This document shows, piece after piece, positions 18,508 to 27,044 of a DNA stretch of 64,000 nt. The stretch is from Myxococcus eversor (GTDB taxonomy: Bacteria > Myxococcota > Myxococcia > Myxococcales > Myxococcaceae). The notes under the pieces were generated by a model. The model searched no databases. It had not been told where the DNA came from and worked only from the letters and a program-made list of their open reading frames with translations. The DNA lies in assembly GCF_010894455.1 (NCBI RefSeq), contig NZ_JAAIXY010000007.1, forward strand, positions 62,001 through 126,000. Direction: 5' to 3'. The position numbers and the translations under genes were made by a program. Each line of letters starts with the position of its first letter. Within the stretch, counting starts at the first letter, position 1.

Positions 18508-19629
18508 CTAGATCTTCTCGTACAGCCTGCCCGGGTGCTGGACGACCAGCCCCGTCATCTCCAGCTCCACCAGCGCGCTGACGAGCGCCGCGGGTGAGAG
18601 GGTGCTCCCGGTCAGCACCTCATCGAACGTCCGGGGAATCCGGTCCAACACCGCATAGGCGCCCCGCGCTTCCGGGGAGAGCCCATCCCACGAATCAACC
18701 TTTCCCGGCGCCACCATCCACCCGGGGTCAACACCCACCGCCCGCCAGACGTCCTTCGCATCCAGGCACGCACTCGCGTGCCCCTCTCGCAGCAGGGCGT
18801 TGCAGCCTGCCGCATCCGCCTGACGTACATCCCCCGGCATCGCCAGCACGGGCCGCCCCTGCGCCCGCCCCGCCTTCGCCGTGTGCAAACTGCCCGACTC
18901 CGCCCCCGCCCTCATCACCAGGACCGCATCCGATGCGCCGGAGATGAGCCGGTTGCGCCGGGGAAACGTGGAGGTGCTTGCCCGCACCCCAGGCGGCAGC
19001 TCGCTGAAGAACACCCCGCCCCTCTCCAAAAAGTGAGGCAGCAGGCGGGCTTGCGCCGGATCCAACGCATCCAGCGCGGACCCCAGAAAAGCCCACGTCT
19101 CCGCGCCCACGTCCAGTGCACCCCAGTGGCACGCCCTGTCCACCCCCGCCGCCGCGCCCGACACCACCCCCACCCCACCCTCGGCCACCTGACGGGCGAA
19201 GGCACGGGCAAAAGGCAGGAACCCCTGGTCCGGATGTCGGCTGCCCACCATGGCCACCCGCCTGCGCGGCGGCCCAGGCTGGCCCCGGTGGAAGAGCAGG
19301 GGCGGCGCGTCCTCCACCTGCCTGAGGCGCTCCGGATAGGCCCGTTGCTCGGCGAACGCCACCCGCATGCCTCCGCCGCGACACGCCTCCTGCAGCCGCT
19401 CCGCGACGACGGGGAGCCGCTCCAGCGTCGCCAGCCGTCGACGGACCTGTGGGGAAACCGGCGCTTCGGACACCCAGTCTCCTACCGGAGTCGTGGCCAG
19501 CGGGGCGAGCCGGCCGTCGGCGAATGCGCGCAAGGCGGCCAGCGTCCTCGGCCCCAGGCCGGGAACGGCCCAGAGCGCCAGGCATGCCTGCTGCTCCGCC
19601 GTGAGGCTGTCCGTCTCAGCGTCCGCCAT
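18508..19629 (-). CDS. dprA: DprA (Smf), DNA-processing protein for natural transformation
   Basis: A 373-residue protein that loads RecA on incoming single-stranded DNA. The N-terminal helical region contains a helix-hairpin-helix-like VPGLGPRTLAAL. The Rossmann-type core runs from VAMVGSRHPD through VVSGAAAGVDRACHWGAL to STFPRRNRLISGASDAVLV and AGAESGSLHTA. A C-terminal winged-helix domain (about 310-373) ends the protein. The start is ATG at 19629, preceded by a G-run ribosome site; an in-frame upstream extension of 29 codons is not family-like. It is first in a dprA-topA unit. Confidence 0.93.
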   Translation of the reverse strand: MADAETDSLTAEQQACLALWAVPGLGPRTLAALRAFADGRLAPLATTPVGDWVSEAPVSPQVRRRLATLERLPVVAERLQEACRGGGMRVAFAEQRAYPERLRQVEDAPPLLFHRGQPGPPRRRVAMVGSRHPDQGFLPFARAFARQVAEGGVGVVSGAAAGVDRACHWGALDVGAETWAFLGSALDALDPAQARLLPHFLERGGVFFSELPPGVRASTSTFPRRNRLISGASDAVLVMRAGAESGSLHTAKAGRAQGRPVLAMPGDVRQADAAGCNALLREGHASACLDAKDVWRAVGVDPGWMVAPGKVDSWDGLSPEARGAYAVLDRIPRTFDEVLTGSTLSPAALVSALVELEMTGLVVQHPGRLYEKI

Positions 19630-19652
19630 ACCGACCCCCCTCGATTCCCGCC

Positions 19653-19658
19653 TATATA
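19653..19658 (-). promoter_or_regulatory. Possible -10 element for dprA-topA
   Basis: TATATA stands out in a GC-rich 135-base gap, about 25 bases before the dprA ATG on the minus strand. No convincing -35 box lies 16-18 bases further upstream, so this is a weak call. Confidence 0.3.
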
Positions 19659-19764
19659 GAAGATGGGGTCCGCAGGGAGGGGCGCGACACATAAACACCG
19701 GACCGCCACCGGTCAAGCACTCAACCCCTCCTGGACGGGAGGGGATGCACTTTTCCTGCCGGAG

Positions 19765-20982
19765 CTACCGGCTGGCGGTGGGGGCGGAGTTCACGCGCAT
19801 GTACGCGCGGTCGCCGGTGTTGATCTCCTCGGTGGAGCGCATCATCAGACAGTTGTTGGTGCGCTCCTTCACCTCGGTGACCATGCACATGCCGATGTTC
19901 TCCCACGGCAGCGCCTTGTCGGACGCGGGCGGGGGCGGCAGCTCCGGCTTGCCCAGCACCTGCCGGGACGGGTCGCCCTGGCGGAGGATGAGGAAGGTGT
20001 TGCCCAGCTGGACGCCGTCCGCGCTGCCCTTGTCCAGCACCACGGTGTTGTGCTCACCGAGCAGCGACAGGTAGGGCACCAGCGCCGTCACGACGGTGGC
20101 GTTGAGCTCCTTCGTGTTGGGCCGGGGGGCGACGCGCTCGCTGAGCTTCTCGCCGTAGGGGCCCACCAGGTCGCCACGCTCGATGCCGTCCCAGGTGTCG
20201 ACGATCTGCGCGGTGACGACGCCCTTGTCCACGCGCACCACGCGCAGCGTGCCCACGAAGTCCGTGAGGTAGCCGAGCTGCTTGTGCGAGCGCGGGTGCT
20301 TCACCGCCTGCGTGGTGTGGAAGACGACGTAGCGGTCACCGACCTTGGCGGTGGCGTTGCGCTTGAACCGCACGTAGACGTTGTCCGGGAAGGACAGCAT
20401 CAGCGCGCCGTTCGGAGAGCCCTCGATGCGGCCCGCCTCCTCCAGCTCGCGCGGGGTGACGAAGCCCTGCGTCGTCACCGGCCGCGATGAGGACACGTCG
20501 TAGCCAATCTTGCCCGACACGGTGACCATGTCCCCACCGGACAGGTCCGTGGGCGCGGCCACGTCGACGGTGTCGTCGGTCTCCACGCGCTGGGGCACTT
20601 CCTCGCCCCCACCGAAGAAGCTCACCTGGTTGCCCGGGTAGATCCAATGCGGGTTGGCGATCTCCGGGTTGTAGGACCAGACCTTCGGCCAGTACCAGGG
20701 GCTGCCCAGGTAGCGCTGGGACAAATCCCACAGCGTGTCACCGGACTCGACGGTGTGGACCACGCCGGGGGCGCTCTCACGGCCCTTGGCGGCGCCCGGG
20801 GGCAGCGTCACGTTGGTGCCGGAGGGACGCTCGGGCGCCACCTCGTCCATGACCTCGGCGCCTTCCGTCTCGCTGCCAGCCTCGGTCTCGTCCGGGTCGC
20901 CGCCCTCCTGCTGCGCGAGTGCGCTCCAGGCGGGGGCGACGGCGAGGCTCAGCATCAGCGAGGTGAGGATCCGGGAGCGCAT
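19765..20982 (-). CDS. Secreted LysM-domain protein
   Basis: A 405-residue exported protein. The start is ATG at 20982 with AAGGA upstream; a signal peptide (MRSRILTSLMLSLAVAPAWSALAQ) is followed by an acidic low-complexity stretch rich in Glu and Thr. A LysM domain lies at about 75-125 (HTVESGDTLWDLSQRYLG, then NPEIANPHWIYPGNQV). The remaining 270 residues are mostly beta-strand, with two similar halves (VTVSGKIGYD and GTLRVVRVDKGVVTAQIV) and no enzyme motif that I recognise. LysM would anchor it to peptidoglycan. Similar LysM proteins occur in bacterial envelope and motility clusters. It lies 26 bases after the CpoB-like gene and is probably co-transcribed with it. Confidence 0.8.
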   Translation of the reverse strand: MRSRILTSLMLSLAVAPAWSALAQQEGGDPDETEAGSETEGAEVMDEVAPERPSGTNVTLPPGAAKGRESAPGVVHTVESGDTLWDLSQRYLGSPWYWPKVWSYNPEIANPHWIYPGNQVSFFGGGEEVPQRVETDDTVDVAAPTDLSGGDMVTVSGKIGYDVSSSRPVTTQGFVTPRELEEAGRIEGSPNGALMLSFPDNVYVRFKRNATAKVGDRYVVFHTTQAVKHPRSHKQLGYLTDFVGTLRVVRVDKGVVTAQIVDTWDGIERGDLVGPYGEKLSERVAPRPNTKELNATVVTALVPYLSLLGEHNTVVLDKGSADGVQLGNTFLILRQGDPSRQVLGKPELPPPPASDKALPWENIGMCMVTEVKERTNNCLMMRSTEEINTGDRAYMRVNSAPTASR

Positions 20983-21008
20983 CGCACGACATCCTTTCGA
21001 AGAAGACT

Positions 21009-21875
21009 TCACTGCGGGAGCGCGGCGAGCCGCTGCTCCGCCTGCGTGGCGGCGGCCGTCCCCGGAAACTGGGTGACGACGCGCGTGTAGAGAGCCCGGG
21101 CATCCGCGGCCTGGTTGAGCCGCATCCGGCACTCGGCGAGCCGGAGCATGCCGTCCAGCATGGCATCCCCGGCGGGATAGGTGGCGATCAGCCGCTCGAA
21201 CGTCCTGGCGGCGTCCTTGAACTCGTTGAGCCCCATCTGCCCCAGCCCGCTGAAGTACAGCGCGTTGTCCGCGCGCGGGTGGCGGGGGTTCTCCTCGGAG
21301 AAGCGGCGCAGGCGCTGCACGCCGCCCTCCACGTTGCCGGTGCGCAGGAGCGACACGGACTTCTCGTAGTCCGCCTCCAGCACGTCGGGGTCCGGCTGAT
21401 CCGCCGGGTCATCCTCGCGCGTGGTCACCATCGTGGCCCCGCCCGACCCGGACTCCGGCGCGCCGTCCGGCACATTGCTGATGAACATCTCCACCTGCTC
21501 GGACTCGGGCTCCACCACGGCCACCTGCGTGGCCAGTCTGGGCGCGGGCTCGAAGCGCGGCTTGAGCTTCACCACCGACAACTCCGGAGTCATCGTCAGC
21601 GCCTCATCCTGCGCGGGGGCGGCGACTCGCACGGACGCGGGGATGGCCTGCTTCGTCGCGGGGGAGGAACCCGGGGTCCGTGCGCGCTCGACGGCGGCAT
21701 GGGCCTCCAGCCGCTCCAGCCGGTCGACGAGGCGGGTCTGCGACTCGCGCAGCGCGCGAAGCTCCGCCTGCAGGGCCCCGACCTCCGCCTGGGAGGCGGA
21801 AGTCGTGGCACAGGCGCACAGCGCGCAGAGCGGCGCTGCGGCGAGCAATCGGAAGATGGCGGAGCGCTCGAGCAC
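21009..21875 (-). CDS. CpoB/YbgF-like TPR lipoprotein
   Basis: A 288-residue protein. The N-terminal signal ends in the lipobox-like LCALCAC. Residues 27-65 form a coiled coil (QAEVGALQAELRALRESQ and following), the trimerisation element seen in CpoB/YbgF. A low-complexity stretch links to TPR repeats in the last 120 residues (NALYFSGLGQMGLNEFKDA; AECRMRLNQAADARALYTR). CpoB coordinates peptidoglycan synthesis with Tol-Pal constriction. The TolQ-TolR-TolR operon is nearby but in a separate transcription unit with dprA and topA between, so a link to it is only a possibility. Confidence 0.75.
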   Translation of the reverse strand: MLERSAIFRLLAAAPLCALCACATTSASQAEVGALQAELRALRESQTRLVDRLERLEAHAAVERARTPGSSPATKQAIPASVRVAAPAQDEALTMTPELSVVKLKPRFEPAPRLATQVAVVEPESEQVEMFISNVPDGAPESGSGGATMVTTREDDPADQPDPDVLEADYEKSVSLLRTGNVEGGVQRLRRFSEENPRHPRADNALYFSGLGQMGLNEFKDAARTFERLIATYPAGDAMLDGMLRLAECRMRLNQAADARALYTRVVTQFPGTAAATQAEQRLAALPQ

Positions 21876-21955
21876 GGGCCTCGACGGATGAAAGTCCCTT
21901 GCGAGGATAGGAAGGCACGTCGGAGAGCGTCAAGAAAACGGCCGTCGCTCCCCTT

Positions 21956-22735
21956 CTAGAACCGGTTTACCACCAGGTTGAGGTGCCGTCCGGTCCGCCC
22001 CGCATCACGCCGGTGGGAGAAGAACCGCGAGGGCTCACACGCGGTACAGACCTGTAGCACGTCCACATGGGCCGCCCGCAGCCCCGCGCCCAGCAGCGTC
22101 AGCCGCACCGCGCGTGACAGGTCCAACCGGATGCGCCCGCCCTCCTCCACCACCACTTCCGAGCCGAAGCGCGCCGTGAAGCGCTGTCCCAACTCGGCGG
22201 AGACTTCATAGCAACAGCGCTGAATCGCCGGCCCCACGGCGGCGAGCAGCCGCTCCGGCCGGGCCCCCCGCGCCACCAGCGCCTCCACGGCACGTGCGCT
22301 GATGTCCGCGTCCGTCCCCTTCCACCCCGAGTGCACCGCGGCCACGCGCCGCCCGTCCGGGTCCACCAGCAACACCGGGACGCAGTCCGCCGTGCCCACC
22401 GCCACCCACGTCCCGGGCACGCCGGTCCATAGCGCGTCCGCCTCGCCCTCGGGAGGCCGCAGCGTGTCGGCGCCCTCCTCCGCCACCAGAGCCTCCTCCA
22501 CTCGAGCCTCCAGCACCCGGTCTCCGTGCACCTGGGACACGCGCGACAGCAAGCCCAGCGGAGCGCCCGCCGCCACGGCGAGCCTGCGGAGGTTCTCCTC
22601 CACCTTCTCCCGGTCGTCTCCCGTGGAGAAGCCGAGGTTGAGCGAGGCGAAGGGCCCCTCCGACACACCGCCCGCGCGCGTCGCGAAGCCGTGTGGAACG
22701 GGGAGCAGCGAGGACGTGAGCAGCTCGGTTGCCAT
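21956..22735 (-). CDS. pgeF: PgeF/YfiH family (multicopper polyphenol oxidase fold, peptidoglycan editing factor)
   Basis: A 259-residue protein of the YfiH/LACC1 family. The E. coli member edits peptidoglycan precursors by acting on L-Ser containing UDP-MurNAc; other members have purine nucleoside or oxidase activity. Metal-site motifs are visible: VSQVHGDRVL (His), GTADCVPVLL (Cys), HSGWKGT (His) and the CCYEVSAELGQRF region. The start is ATG at 22735, with AAGGA seven bases upstream; an ATG five codons earlier lacks a ribosome site. It is divergent from the diguanylate cyclase gene. Confidence 0.85.
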   Translation of the reverse strand: MATELLTSSLLPVPHGFATRAGGVSEGPFASLNLGFSTGDDREKVEENLRRLAVAAGAPLGLLSRVSQVHGDRVLEARVEEALVAEEGADTLRPPEGEADALWTGVPGTWVAVGTADCVPVLLVDPDGRRVAAVHSGWKGTDADISARAVEALVARGARPERLLAAVGPAIQRCCYEVSAELGQRFTARFGSEVVVEEGGRIRLDLSRAVRLTLLGAGLRAAHVDVLQVCTACEPSRFFSHRRDAGRTGRHLNLVVNRF

Positions 22736-22839
22736 GAGGAGGTCCTTCATATCCGTCAGGCCTGGCGCGACGCATGCGGACGTCGACGTGCGTCAGCTGG
22801 ATGCGCCAACGGAATGATAAAATTCCCATGCAAGTACGT

Positions 22840-22868
22840 TTGACAGTCCGCGTCAGCCCATTGACAAT
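22840..22868 (+). promoter_or_regulatory. Sigma-70-type promoter for the diguanylate cyclase gene
   Basis: TTGACA at 22840-22845 is followed, after 17 bases, by GACAAT at 22863-22868 (four of six -10 bases). The stretch from about 22815 to 22870 is clearly richer in A/T than its surroundings. A second TTGACA at 22861-22866 overlaps the -10 box and has no good -10 of its own. The leader to the ATG at 22929 would be about 54 bases. Confidence 0.45.
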
Positions 22869-22928
22869 TCCTCTGACTCTTCGTGAAACGGGTTGAATCC
22901 TTTCGAACGAAGTGACGCGAACGCGCGC

Positions 22929-24854
22929 ATGCCCCTGGGTCCCGACACCGTAGGCCGCAAGCTCCTCTGGAGCATCGCTCTGCCTGGGTTGGTGGTGACG
23001 TTGCTGGGCGTGGGCCACTTCTGGCGCGAGGCGCGGGTGGCGGTGCAGGACGCCACACAGGTGGAGTCGCTCGCACTCGCGGAGTTCGTCGCCTCGACGT
23101 TCCTGTTGCCGCAGGGTCCCGGTTCCCACGCGCATGGCGCGGTGACGGAGGTGCTCCACTCGGACACGCGGTTGTTCCGCTCGGTGGCGGATGTGCGCGT
23201 GCTGACGCCGGATGGACGGGTGCGCTGGTCCCGCGCGCCCTCCGAGATTGGCACCGTGCACCCGGAGGCCTCGCGCCTCACCCGCCCCGGCCCTGAGACG
23301 GCGCGCTCCGCGGACGGGGTGACGGAGGTGGTGCGGCCCCTGGGCGGTCCGGAGTGCGGGAGCTGTCACTCGCGCGGAGAAGTGCCCGGCGCCAGTGTCC
23401 TGCAGATGCGGATGACGGAGCCCGCGCTGCACCAGCAACTGACGCGGGTGTTCGGTGGCGCGCTGGGGTCCATGGCGGTGTTCGCCGTCATCCTCGCGCT
23501 CGTCATCGCGCTGTCCTTGCACTTCAACCTGACGCGTCCGCTGCGCCGGCTGAGCGCGGCCATGGGGCGCGCGGAGGCGGGAGACCTCTTGGTGCGCGCG
23601 GACGTGCGCGGCACGGATGAAATCGCGCGCCTGGGCGCGGCCTTCAACCAGATGCTGGCGCGGCTCACCACCATGAAGGCGGAGGAGATCGACACCCACC
23701 GGGACTTGGAGCTGGTGAAGGAGAAGCTCGCGCTCAAGGACGAGCTGGAAGAGCGCCTGCGCGAGCTGTCGCTGCTGTTCGACGTGACGCGCTCCCTCAG
23801 CTCCACGCTGGAGCTGGACGAGCTGCTGGAGGGTGTCACGCGGCTGGTGGTGGAGCGGCTCCAGATTCCGGAGTTCTCCATCATGCTCGTCAGCGCGGAG
23901 GGCACGCTGGAGGTGCGCCAGGCGTGGCCGGAGGGGCGTGGCTCGGAGGGCCTCATCTTCTCGGTGGGCGAAGGCGCCTGTGGCCGGGCGGCGCAGACGC
24001 ACAAGGCGGTGTACCTGCCGGACGTCGGGGACCCCACCAGCATCTTCGCGCGCCGGGGACTGGAGAAGGACGCGCTCGTCACGGGCGCGCTGCTCGCGGT
24101 GCCCATGGTGCATGCGGGCACGCTCATGGGCGTGGTGAACTTCCAGCGTCCGCTCATCGCCAGCTTCTCCGCGGGGGAAATCGAGCTGCTCACCGCCGTG
24201 GCGGACATCGCGGCGGCGGCGGTGAAGAACGCTCGGCTGCACGCGGAGACGGTGAAGCTCACCATGACGGACCCGCTGACGGGGGTGCCCAACCGCCGTC
24301 ACCTCTTCCAGCGAATGGAGCTGGAGCTGGCGCGCGCGCAGCGCTTCGGCACGCCGCTGGGGCTGCTCATGGTGGACGTGGACCACTTCAAGCGCCTCAA
24401 CGACCTGGCCGGCCACCGGGCGGGTGACGAGACGCTCCGCCGCGTCTGCGACATCCTCCGCTCGCGCGTGCGCAAGGTGGACACGCTCGCGCGCTACGGC
24501 GGCGAGGAGTTCGTGCTCCTGCTTCCCCATGCCACCAAGCAGGACGCGGTGGAGGTGGCGGAGAAGCTGCGCCGCGCGGTGGCGGAGACCATCGTCCTCT
24601 CGCAGCCGGGCCTCCCGGGCGGCCACGTCACCGTGTCCGTGGGCGTGTCCCACTTCCCCACGGACGCCAACACGCAGGAGGGGCTCGTCGACAGCGCGGA
24701 CGCGGCCCTCTATTGCAGCAAGCGCACGGGCCGCAACCGCACCACGCCGTTCGAGATGGGGATGGAAATCCACCCCGGCCGCGAGCGCGGGCCCCACACG
24801 CCTCCCGCCGAGGCCACCGGCCCCGTTCCTCCGAGCGGCGTGGCCAAGGCGTAG
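22929..24854 (+). CDS. Membrane diguanylate cyclase with heme-c motif sensor, HAMP, GAF and GGDEF domains
   Basis: About 641 residues from ATG 22929 (a TTG at 22893 adds 12). A membrane helix (about 11-30) is followed by a periplasmic sensor to about 175 that contains CGSCH (Cys143, Cys146, His147; bases 23355-23369), a single c-type heme-binding motif. A second helix (about 178-198) leads to a HAMP domain, a short coiled coil and a GAF domain (about 280-440). The C-terminal domain has GGEEF in ARYGGEEFVLLL and an inhibitory RxxD site five residues before it (RKVD). It should make cyclic di-GMP and be product-inhibited. The heme motif suggests sensing of redox state, oxygen or NO, which is inference. 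Confidence 0.9.
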   Translation: MPLGPDTVGRKLLWSIALPGLVVTLLGVGHFWREARVAVQDATQVESLALAEFVASTFLLPQGPGSHAHGAVTEVLHSDTRLFRSVADVRVLTPDGRVRWSRAPSEIGTVHPEASRLTRPGPETARSADGVTEVVRPLGGPECGSCHSRGEVPGASVLQMRMTEPALHQQLTRVFGGALGSMAVFAVILALVIALSLHFNLTRPLRRLSAAMGRAEAGDLLVRADVRGTDEIARLGAAFNQMLARLTTMKAEEIDTHRDLELVKEKLALKDELEERLRELSLLFDVTRSLSSTLELDELLEGVTRLVVERLQIPEFSIMLVSAEGTLEVRQAWPEGRGSEGLIFSVGEGACGRAAQTHKAVYLPDVGDPTSIFARRGLEKDALVTGALLAVPMVHAGTLMGVVNFQRPLIASFSAGEIELLTAVADIAAAAVKNARLHAETVKLTMTDPLTGVPNRRHLFQRMELELARAQRFGTPLGLLMVDVDHFKRLNDLAGHRAGDETLRRVCDILRSRVRKVDTLARYGGEEFVLLLPHATKQDAVEVAEKLRRAVAETIVLSQPGLPGGHVTVSVGVSHFPTDANTQEGLVDSADAALYCSKRTGRNRTTPFEMGMEIHPGRERGPHTPPAEATGPVPPSGVAKA

Positions 24855-24871
24855 GACGAACCGCGCACGGC

Positions 24872-25465
24872 TCAGCGGGACACGAGCGTGCGCACCGTGG
24901 GAAGCATCAGGTCCGCCCACTCCTCGTAACCTTCCGCGGACGGGTGGAAGCCGTCGCCCGAGAAGAACCGCGGCGCGCGGGGAAACATCTCCTGGCTCGC
25001 GGTGTACAGGTCCACCAGGTGCAACCCCTCCGTGCGCGCCACCTGGGCGATGGCGGCGTTGAAGGGCTCGATGCGGCCTTCGTAGAGGGCACTGGGCACC
25101 AGCTTCGCGACGGGTGCCAGGGCCAGGTCCGCGATGTTCACCAGCACCAGCGGCGAGCCCGTCTGCTTCAGCCGGCGGGCGATGCGCTCCAGGTCCTCCT
25201 GGAAGTCCTCCACCGCAGTGCCACGCCAGATGTCGTTGGTGCCCACGCCCAGCGTCACCAGCGTGGGGTGCGCGGCCACCGCGGCCTTCACCTGCCCGGT
25301 GAAGACGTCGCGGATGCGCGCCCCGCTGACGCCCAGGTTGGTGAGGCCCACGGAGAGCCCGTCCTTGCGCAGTCGCGAGGCGAGGCGCTCGGGGTAGCCG
25401 CCGCCGCGCGTCGCTCCCACGCCCACGGCCGTGCTGTCTCCGAGCGCGACGTAGTTGACGCTCAT
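24872..25465 (-). CDS. SGNH/GDSL-family hydrolase
   Basis: A 197-residue cytoplasmic-looking esterase/lipase of the SGNH fold. Block I is VALGDSTAVGVG with nucleophile Ser11. Block III Gly/Asn are in GVGTNDIW, and the Asp/His pair is in SGDGFHPSAEGY near the C-terminus. No signal peptide is visible. It starts 13 bases after the HtrA protease gene ends and is probably co-transcribed. The substrate cannot be read from sequence; related enzymes remove acyl or acetyl groups from lipids or carbohydrates. Confidence 0.85.
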   Translation of the reverse strand: MSVNYVALGDSTAVGVGATRGGGYPERLASRLRKDGLSVGLTNLGVSGARIRDVFTGQVKAAVAAHPTLVTLGVGTNDIWRGTAVEDFQEDLERIARRLKQTGSPLVLVNIADLALAPVAKLVPSALYEGRIEPFNAAIAQVARTEGLHLVDLYTASQEMFPRAPRFFSGDGFHPSAEGYEEWADLMLPTVRTLVSR

Positions 25466-25478
25466 GTCCGTCGCTCCA

Positions 25479-26945
25479 CTACGGCATGCGCAGCGCGCGC
25501 AGCATGCGACCGCCTCCGGGAGTCGCCACGCGCAACAGCAACGTGCTGCCCTCGGGCGCGGCGCGAATCGACTTGGCCAGGTCGTCCGCGTTCTTCACCG
25601 GCTTGCGGTTGGCTTCCACCACCACCATGCCCGGCTCGAGCTGCGCGCGGTCCGCCGGAGAGCCCGGAATCACGTCGGTGATGAGGGCGCCCTGGCGCTC
25701 GTTGAAGCCCGCCTGCTGCGCGGTGCGCGCATCCAGGTTCTGGAGGCTGACGCCCACGCGGCGAGAGCTCTCCTGCGAGTCCTCCCCCTGCGGCTTGCGC
25801 GCGGTGACGCCCTCCAGGTCGGGCCGGGTGCCGAGCATCACCTTCACGTCCTGCTTCTTGCCCTCGCGGAACAACGTCAGCGTGGAGGTGCTGCCCGGAC
25901 GCTTGAGCGCCACGGTGCGCGTGAGCTGGCCACTGGACGTCACCGTCTGCCCGTCGATGGCGGTGACGACGTCGTCCGACTTCAGGCCCGCCTTCGCCGC
26001 CGGAGAGTCCGGATTGACTTGCGTGAGGATGGCCCCCTCCGTCACCGGCAGCTTGAGTGCGCTCGCCAGGTCCCGCGTCAAGTCCTGGATGCCCACGCCC
26101 AGCCACGCGCGCGTGACGGAGCCTTCCTTCTCCAGCGCCGGCACCAGCGCCTTCACCAGGTTGCTGGGCACCGCGAAGCCGATGCCCGTGCCACCGCCGA
26201 CGATGGCCGTGTTGATGCCGACGACCTCGCCTCGCATGTTGAACAGCGGACCGCCGGAGTTGCCCGGGTTGATGGCCGCGTCCGTCTGGAGGAACTCGTC
26301 GTACGGCCCCGCGCCGATGTCGCGCGCGCGAGCGGAGACGATGCCCAGGCTCACGCTGGACGCGAGTCCGAAGGGATTGCCGATGGCGACGACCCAGTCC
26401 CCCACGCGCAGTCCGTCGGAGTCGCCCAGCTTCACCGTGGGCAGGCCCTCCACCTTGTCCTTGATCTTCACCACCGCGACGTCGGTGAGAGGATCTCTTC
26501 CCACCACCGAAGCGGAGAACGAGCGCCCGTCATCCAGTCGCACGGTGATGGAGACGGCGTCCTCCACCACGTGGTTGTTGGTGAGGACGATGCCCGTCGG
26601 CTCGATGATGAAGCCGGAGCCCGCGCCCTGACGGAGCTGCTCCTTGCCTCCCCTGCCCCCCGCGCCTCCACCGAAGAACCGGTCGAAGAGCGGGTTGTCC
26701 TCCATGCCCCTCGCGCCTCCACCGCCGCGCGCCTGCACGTCCACGTTGACGACGGCCGACTTCACCGAGTCCACCAGCGGCGCCAGCGACGGAAGCGCCT
26801 GCGCCTCGCGCGTGGCCGGCTGGAGGTTGCCGGGCCGGCCTTGCGCGGGAGCGGGCGCCGCGGTCTGCGCCCACGAAGCCGACGGGACGGCGAGGAGCAG
26901 CGCGGTGGCCAGGGCGCTCCGGAACGCGACGGAAGAACGGGTCAT
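25479..26945 (-). CDS. HtrA/DegP-type periplasmic serine protease with two PDZ domains
   Basis: A 488-residue protein for quality control of envelope proteins. The signal peptide is cleaved after about residue 27 (PSASWAQT). Catalytic His125 is in LTNNHVVEDA, Asp155 in DPLTDVAVV and Ser230 in NPGNSGGPLF. A Gly-rich loop with a FDRFFGG element at about 88-94 is typical of the DegP/DegQ LA loop. PDZ1 begins near WLGVGIQDLT and PDZ2 near VGVSLQNLD; both have their peptide-binding loops. It is 99 bases downstream of the GH57 gene and precedes the SGNH hydrolase gene. Confidence 0.93.
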   Translation of the reverse strand: MTRSSVAFRSALATALLLAVPSASWAQTAAPAPAQGRPGNLQPATREAQALPSLAPLVDSVKSAVVNVDVQARGGGGARGMEDNPLFDRFFGGGAGGRGGKEQLRQGAGSGFIIEPTGIVLTNNHVVEDAVSITVRLDDGRSFSASVVGRDPLTDVAVVKIKDKVEGLPTVKLGDSDGLRVGDWVVAIGNPFGLASSVSLGIVSARARDIGAGPYDEFLQTDAAINPGNSGGPLFNMRGEVVGINTAIVGGGTGIGFAVPSNLVKALVPALEKEGSVTRAWLGVGIQDLTRDLASALKLPVTEGAILTQVNPDSPAAKAGLKSDDVVTAIDGQTVTSSGQLTRTVALKRPGSTSTLTLFREGKKQDVKVMLGTRPDLEGVTARKPQGEDSQESSRRVGVSLQNLDARTAQQAGFNERQGALITDVIPGSPADRAQLEPGMVVVEANRKPVKNADDLAKSIRAAPEGSTLLLRVATPGGGRMLRALRMP

Positions 26946-27044
26946 ATGCTCCCCAAGCTAAAGCCGAAATGCGGTCCGGCAAGCGAAACGGCCGACGGTC
27001 ATCCACCGAAACAATCGGGGCCCGACACCCGCGAGCCCCTGAGT

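Noticed and set aside
22206-24920. A 904-codon minus-strand frame opposite the diguanylate cyclase gene
   Set aside because: It runs across the promoter region and out of frame into pgeF; no recognisable domain, while the plus strand encodes an intact HAMP-GAF-GGDEF protein.
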